A DNA stretch of 64,000 bases, from contig NZ_VTOK01000005.1 of NCBI RefSeq assembly GCF_009765375.1, positions 62,001 through 126,000 on the forward strand, given 5' to 3'. The notes below the pieces were generated by a model. That model did not search any database. It had not been told where the DNA came from and saw nothing but the letters and a program-made list of their open reading frames with translations. This DNA is from Alteribacillus sp. YIM 98480 (GTDB lineage Bacteria > Bacillota > Bacilli > Bacillales > Marinococcaceae). This document shows positions 60,192 to 64,000 of the stretch, piece by piece. Within the stretch, counting starts at the first letter, position 1. The number at the start of each line of letters is the position of its first letter. A program made the position numbers and the translations under genes.

Positions 60192-60953
60192 ATGGTTACT
60201 ATAAAGGAAGAAGTGTTATCTGACATACCAGCATTACATATTTGTAAAGCAGAATATGAACAAAAACCTTTACCGACATTAATATTTTGGCATGGGTTTT
60301 CAAGCGGAAAAGAACACAACTTGCATGTAGCTTTTCGTTTGGCAAAAAAAGATATAAGAGTTATTTTACCAGAAGCCATTCACCACGGTGAAAGAAATCT
60401 AGGACTTACAGAAAAACAAAGAATACTGGAATTTTGGTCGATCGTTTTGAAAAGCTTAAAAGAAACGGAAACGATAAGAAATGAATTGGAAGAAAAGAAC
60501 TTAGTACAGGAGGAAAGGTTATTTGTCGGAGGCACTTCTATGGGTGGTATATTAACGTGCGGAGCTTTAACAGCATTTCCGTGGATAAAGGGCGGTATTG
60601 TGTTAATGGGAAACCCAGCATGGGAAGTGTTTGCAAGAAATCAAATTACGAGGCTCGACCAGCAAGGGGCGCTGCCGTTGTCGGAAGAGGATGTAGAAAA
60701 ACAGGTGCAAAAGCTAATTGAATTTGATCTATCCCAAAACGAGCAAACGCTGGGAGACAGACCACTTTTCTTTTGGCATGGACGTGACGATAAAGAGGTT
60801 CCTTATGATGAATCGTACGCATTTTATGAAAAAATTAAAGAATACCGGAAAGAGGATGCTAGTTTGGTTTATCAACTCGATCCTTCTGCCGGGCATAAAG
60901 TGTCACGCGATGGAATCATCGCAATGACAGAGTGGGTGGCCGATTATATATAA
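60192..60953 (+). CDS. yitV: YitV-like alpha/beta hydrolase (esterase)
   Basis: A 253-residue hydrolase resembling B. subtilis esterase YitV. It has FWHGFSSGKEHNLHVAFRLA (oxyanion strand), ILPEAIHHGERN, the nucleophile elbow GGTSMGG, FFWHGRDDKEVPYDES with the acid, and PSAGHKVSRDG with the catalytic His. The substrate is unknown; relatives hydrolyse short-chain esters in vitro. The ATG at 60192 has AAAAGGAAG at good spacing; an ATG at 60186 is in frame but too close. It precedes yitT, and yitV and yitT are also near neighbours in B. subtilis. Confidence 0.83.
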   Translation: MVTIKEEVLSDIPALHICKAEYEQKPLPTLIFWHGFSSGKEHNLHVAFRLAKKDIRVILPEAIHHGERNLGLTEKQRILEFWSIVLKSLKETETIRNELEEKNLVQEERLFVGGTSMGGILTCGALTAFPWIKGGIVLMGNPAWEVFARNQITRLDQQGALPLSEEDVEKQVQKLIEFDLSQNEQTLGDRPLFFWHGRDDKEVPYDESYAFYEKIKEYRKEDASLVYQLDPSAGHKVSRDGIIAMTEWVADYI

Positions 60954-60989
60954 AATCAACTTCGAATATGGATAGGGGGTGTCAAACCC

Positions 60990-61832
60990 ATGATTACGAG
61001 CAATACTACCTTATCACAAGAGTTACAAAAAGTAGCCGTCATTATTTTAGGTGCCGTCATTATGGCAATTGGTTTAAATCTCTTTTTAATTCCGGCAAAC
61101 GTTTTTGCCAGCGGGGCTACAGGGATTGCCCAAATATTAGCTGAGCTGCTTCCACTTTCAACAGGTATGTTTTTGTTTCTTATTAACATCCCTATTGCCG
61201 TACTTGGCTGGATGAAAGTTGGAAAACTGTTTACTTTTTACAGTTTTTTGCACGTAGCCTTACAGACATTTTTCCTTGAAGTGATCCCGGTTCAGACACT
61301 CTCAGAAGATATCTTGTTAAACGGAGTATTCGGCGGGGTCATTACCGCAGTTGGGGCGGGAACAGCGCTGAAATGGGGTTCATCTGCAGGAGGGCTCGAT
61401 ATTGTAGCACTTGTATTAGCACGGGTGAGTGACAGGCCTGTTGGTACATATTTTTTGATGATGAACGGTATTATAGTTATGACTGCGGGACTGCTATTTG
61501 ATTGGGAAAGTGCATTATATACACTTGTTACATTGTACGTTGGTTCAAGGGTCATTGATACGATTCATACCCGTCACGTAAAAGTGACAGCCTTTATTGT
61601 TACCAAAAAGCCTGATGAACTCAGAGAAGCGATTCATAAACATATTACAAGAGGCATTACAAGAATGCCTGCGAAAGGAGGATACGACGCTACCGATAAA
61701 GAAGTACTAATGATCGTTATTACGCGTTATGAACTGTTTGCGATGCAGCAGGTTATTAATGAAGTAGATGAAAATGCCTTTACAAATATTGTAAACACGG
61801 CCGGCATATTTGGGCTGTTCCGTAAAGATTAA
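60990..61832 (+). CDS. yitT: YitT family membrane protein
   Basis: A 280-residue protein. Five or six membrane helices form the DUF161/YitT membrane domain (VIMAIGLNLFLIPANVFASG, GATGIAQIL, GTALKWGSSAGGLDIVAL). A C-terminal DUF2179 soluble domain follows (VTKKPDELREAIHKHITRGI, then ATDKEVLMIVITRYEL). It is a conserved Firmicutes family without a settled function; the domain layout suggests a ligand-gated transporter. GATAGGGGGTG precedes the ATG. A short terminator follows. Confidence 0.88.
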   Translation: MITSNTTLSQELQKVAVIILGAVIMAIGLNLFLIPANVFASGATGIAQILAELLPLSTGMFLFLINIPIAVLGWMKVGKLFTFYSFLHVALQTFFLEVIPVQTLSEDILLNGVFGGVITAVGAGTALKWGSSAGGLDIVALVLARVSDRPVGTYFLMMNGIIVMTAGLLFDWESALYTLVTLYVGSRVIDTIHTRHVKVTAFIVTKKPDELREAIHKHITRGITRMPAKGGYDATDKEVLMIVITRYELFAMQQVINEVDENAFTNIVNTAGIFGLFRKD

Positions 61833-61852
61833 ACGGAGTAAAACCGTTTTTT
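61831..61852 (+). terminator. Terminator of the yitV/yitT pair
   Basis: AAACGG pairs with CCGTTT around AGTAAAA and is followed by TTT. It begins directly at the yitT stop codon. Confidence 0.65.
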
Positions 61853-62019
61853 CCAGTCATGGATCTATGTATAGACAGAATACGTTCAGATCATGAATGT
61901 TCTCTAAAAGTGTGCAGTAAACCCCCCTATCCCTTTGAAATATCTGATGCTATACGAGAAGAAATTTGTATAGAAGCTAGACTCCTATATGAAACGGTTT
62001 TTGGAGAGAGGCGATCAGT

Positions 62020-62493
62020 TTGAATAAACCACTATTTTTCATGGTAGTTTTCTTTTTAACATTTTCAGGAGCAGCCTGCGCAACATCCGAGGAAGATGGG
62101 ACAGGAGGTGAAACAGAAAAAAGTATGGGAGAAAATTGGAAGCTCACAGGAGAATTTGATGTGGATTCAGACAGCTGGCGCATGGAACTCGAAAATATCT
62201 CAGAACATCCTTTAGAGCTGCAATTTAATAGCGGCCAGGAAATAGAAGTGGACATGAAAAAAGACGGCCAATCAGAGTCTGTTTATCAATATTCAGCTGA
62301 TAAAATGTTCACCCAGGCTTTAAAACAAACAACGATCGAACCAGGTGCGTCCACAACATGGTCTGACGATATCTCGCAGAAATCGTTAGAAAAAGGGTCT
62401 TATACGGTCATATTTGAAGTCCTTGCTCGAAAAGTGAACGGAGAAAAACCGGAAAAACCATTAAAAACCTCTGATACGTTTACGATTAAATAG
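62020..62493 (+). CDS. BsuPI-domain lipoprotein
   Basis: A 157-residue lipoprotein. The signal peptide ends SGAACA with a lipobox GAAC. The mature part is a BsuPI-type beta sandwich, recognised by ELENISEHPLELQFNSGQEI, VYQYSADKMFTQALKQTTIE, PGASTTWSDD and GSYTVIFEVLAR. The domain takes its name from an intracellular proteinase inhibitor, but membrane-bound members have no proven inhibitor role. The TTG start at 62020 follows AGAGAGGCG. The opposite strand has no credible gene here. Confidence 0.87.
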   Translation: MNKPLFFMVVFFLTFSGAACATSEEDGTGGETEKSMGENWKLTGEFDVDSDSWRMELENISEHPLELQFNSGQEIEVDMKKDGQSESVYQYSADKMFTQALKQTTIEPGASTTWSDDISQKSLEKGSYTVIFEVLARKVNGEKPEKPLKTSDTFTIK

Positions 62494-62501
62494 GGCAGTC
62501 C

Positions 62502-62540
62502 AAAAACGGCGGAAAACATAAACGTTCCGCCGTTTGCTTG
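62502..62540. terminator. Convergent bidirectional terminator
   Basis: AAAACGGCGGAA pairs with TTCCGCCGTTT around AACATAAACG. It lies between the BsuPI and azlD genes. Confidence 0.8.
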
Positions 62541-62563
62541 TACTTAGAACATAATTAACGATG

Positions 62564-62884
62564 TTAAAGGGTCAAAGTATTGAAAAATGGTGTGAGAGCT
62601 GTTAAAACAGCTATTGATCCAAGTACAACGAATATAAGATTTCCTCCTAGAAAGGAAATTAAAAAAGCAACAGCCATTCCGGTAAGTCCGAAAAGAACAT
62701 TTTCATGAATGGTCAACACACCCGGAAAGATGAGGGCACCTAATGCAGCATAAGGAACATTCTTAAGAATTCCTTCTAACCTGGGCGGAATGCTCTTAGC
62801 GTTTAAAAAAACAAGCGGCAGCATTCTTGGAATATATGTTACGAGGGCCATGCCTACAATAATGAATAGTAATTCCATGCTCAT
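62564..62884 (-). CDS. azlD: AzlD, branched-chain amino acid exporter small subunit
   Basis: A 106-residue membrane protein with three or four helices. It has MALVTYIPRMLPLVFLNAKS and FLKNVPYAALGALIFPGVL-like wording (GILKNVPYAALGALIFPGVL), typical for AzlD. It forms an exporter with AzlC for branched-chain amino acids and analogues. Its ATG overlaps the azlC stop (62881-62884, ATGA), so the two are translated together. Confidence 0.92.
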   Translation of the reverse strand: MSMELLFIIVGMALVTYIPRMLPLVFLNAKSIPPRLEGILKNVPYAALGALIFPGVLTIHENVLFGLTGMAVAFLISFLGGNLIFVVLGSIAVLTALTPFFNTLTL

Positions 62885-63621
62885 TTTCTTTCCACCCCGT
62901 TTTTCTGGTCTGCATCATTGTATTTGTTATTTAGCGGTTCAATGAATTCAAGCACGGTAGCTGCGATTAAGGTTGCTAAAATAATAGCCCAGCCTTCAGC
63001 CATGATGAAAGCAAACACACTATTTAATACGGCGGCTAACGCTGCGAGAAAAAAGATTTTTCGATGTTTTTTTAAAGATGGAGCAAGCAAAGCAATAAAT
63101 AAAGCATACAAAGCAAACGCCAAACTTTGCTGCAGCATCTCGGGAAGCAGCTGACCGACAGCGTGCCCTACTCCTGAATGAATGACCCAGCTAGCATACG
63201 ATATGAAAAACACGCCATAAACATAGCCGGTATGAACGGTGCCTTCTTTGGTAGAGGCAACAGCAAAGACTTCATCGGTTAAACCAAACGCGTATCCAGC
63301 TTTCTTTAATGGATGATCTTGTACAGCTTTTTCATTTAACGAAGCGCTCATTAAAAAATGGCGGATATTTACGATAAACGTTGTAAAAATAATTTCAATA
63401 GCCCCTGTTCCTGCTGCAAGCAGGCTGAGAGCCATGTACTGGGCCGCACCTGCAAAGACGAGCAGACTCATCAGCATTGTTTCTTGGACGGTAAGCCCTG
63501 TCGTTTGGGCTATAAAACCAAAAGTTATGGCAGCGGGAAAATACCCGAGCGCAATGGTGGTCCCATCTTTCATACCAGCAGCAAAAGAATGATTGGTTGT
63601 TAGCGTTACGGCCGCTTTCAT
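62881..63621 (-). CDS. azlC: AzlC, branched-chain amino acid exporter large subunit
   Basis: A 246-residue permease. It shows GMKDGTTIALGYFPAAITFG, LMSLLVFAGAAQYMALSLLA, FIVNIRHFLMSASLN and YAFGLTDEVFAVAST, all hallmarks of AzlC. About seven helices are predicted. The ATG at 63621 follows GGGAGAGGGG. It is divergent from an XRE regulator whose gene starts at 63717, with a 95-bp shared control region. Confidence 0.93.
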   Translation of the reverse strand: MKAAVTLTTNHSFAAGMKDGTTIALGYFPAAITFGFIAQTTGLTVQETMLMSLLVFAGAAQYMALSLLAAGTGAIEIIFTTFIVNIRHFLMSASLNEKAVQDHPLKKAGYAFGLTDEVFAVASTKEGTVHTGYVYGVFFISYASWVIHSGVGHAVGQLLPEMLQQSLAFALYALFIALLAPSLKKHRKIFFLAALAAVLNSVFAFIMAEGWAIILATLIAATVLEFIEPLNNKYNDADQKNGVERK

Positions 63622-63655
63622 GTATCGGTCCCCTCTCCCATAAATAAATTATTTA

Positions 63656-63690
63656 TTATTGTATGTTATGGTATATTTATTGTATGTTAT
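63656..63690. promoter_or_regulatory. Direct repeats in the azlC/XRE divergent region
   Basis: TTATTGTATGTTAT occurs twice, at 63656-63669 and 63677-63690. The start-to-start distance is 21 bp, two helical turns. They lie centrally between azlC and the regulator gene, a likely tandem binding site. Confidence 0.5.
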
Positions 63691-63716
63691 ATTATACTTT
63701 CTTTCAAGGTGATCAT

Positions 63717-64000
63717 ATGGAAAAAGAACAATTAACGGCTCAGATTGGCAGCCGGCTAAAAGAAATTCGAAAACATAATGGGTTAAATTTAGAGGAAGCT
63801 GCTTCCATAACTGGTGTAAGCAAGCCTATGCTAGGACAAATTGAAAGAGGGGAATCTAATCCGACTGTAGGGACGTTATGGAAAATTGCAAAAGGTTTAA
63901 ACGTACCTTTTACATCTTTCATTGAAGCAGAACGTCCAGCTGTAACTAAAGTAGATTACAAGGAACTCGAAACGCTAGAAGGAGAGCATGGGGGCTTTCA
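63717..64000 (+). CDS. XRE-family regulator, N-terminal part
   Basis: The first 94 codons of an XRE (HTH_3) regulator, cut by the window edge. The helix-turn-helix spans about residues 10-65 (GSRLKEIRKHNGLNLEEAAS, then GVSKPMLGQIERGESNPTV and LWKIAKGLNVPF). This is the subgroup that usually continues into a cupin sensor domain. Placement divergent from azlCD implies control of amino acid export. AAGGTGAT precedes the ATG. Confidence 0.88.
   Translation, partial: MEKEQLTAQIGSRLKEIRKHNGLNLEEAASITGVSKPMLGQIERGESNPTVGTLWKIAKGLNVPFTSFIEAERPAVTKVDYKELETLEGEHGGF

Noticed and set aside
1-64000. CRISPR arrays, tRNA or rRNA genes, prophage, insertion sequences with transposase
   Set aside because: No regular spacer-repeat pattern, no tRNA cloverleaf with CCA-ready acceptor, no rRNA-like stretch and no transposase or integrase frame were found; the repeats present are short and non-coding.

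Overview
The window is a chromosomal stretch of a low-G+C Gram-positive bacterium, almost certainly a member of the Bacillaceae. The evidence is strong GGAGG-type ribosome binding sites, frequent TTG and GTG starts, CcpA-type cre boxes, many lipoproteins, and Bacillus families such as YfhD, YitT/YitV, DUF4181, DUF3221, BsuPI and AzlCD. Very acidic secreted domains and abundant TRAP/ABC import suggest a halophilic or alkaliphilic lifestyle. The genus cannot be fixed from the sequence. No rRNA, tRNA, CRISPR array, prophage or intact transposase was seen.

Layout. 1-1060: edge of a pterin carbinolamine dehydratase gene and a DDAH/arginine-deiminase-like hydrolase. 1217-10919: a propionate/methylmalonyl-CoA operon (biotin carboxylase, TetR regulator, BCCP, carboxyltransferase, two methylmalonyl-CoA mutase subunits, MeaB) with a sigma-A promoter, a TetR-type operator on the start point and a cre box. 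11709-15014: a TAXI/TRAP importer behind a 789-bp gene-free leader. 15231-24584: small membrane proteins, lipoproteins, transporters, a nucleoside hydrolase and two gene remnants. 24885-30653: an alpha/beta hydrolase, two tandem Crp/Fnr regulators, a Hod/AqdC-like cofactor-free dioxygenase, an EamA exporter and an FAD monooxygenase. Together these look like an alkylquinolone (AqdABC-like) degradation or detoxification locus. 30654-45070: a patchwork of small stress and lipoprotein genes, pseudogenes, a radical-SAM/B12 protein, a TrpXYP-like ABC importer, a FAH-family enzyme and many copies of intergenic repeats. 45460-53157: a KamA-family radical SAM aminomutase divergent from a GSA-aminomutase-like PLP enzyme, an RpiR regulator and a second TAXI/TRAP importer; the divergent promoter region carries six TGAA-N8-TTCA boxes. 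53484-56537: an orphan MsmX-type sugar ATPase, a PucR-type regulator and a ruined LacI/MalR-type regulator. 56711-64000: AI-2E-family permease, rhodanese, small membrane and secreted proteins, YitV/YitT homologues, a BsuPI lipoprotein, AzlCD and the start of an XRE regulator.

The most interesting material is the quinolone-type cluster, the six-box operator array with its KamA/GSAM/RpiR/TRAP neighbourhood, and a modular family of intergenic repeats with constant ends, exchangeable cores and compensatory changes in the closing stem. Genome decay is visible as at least six broken genes. All functional calls rest on motifs read by eye; no database search was run.
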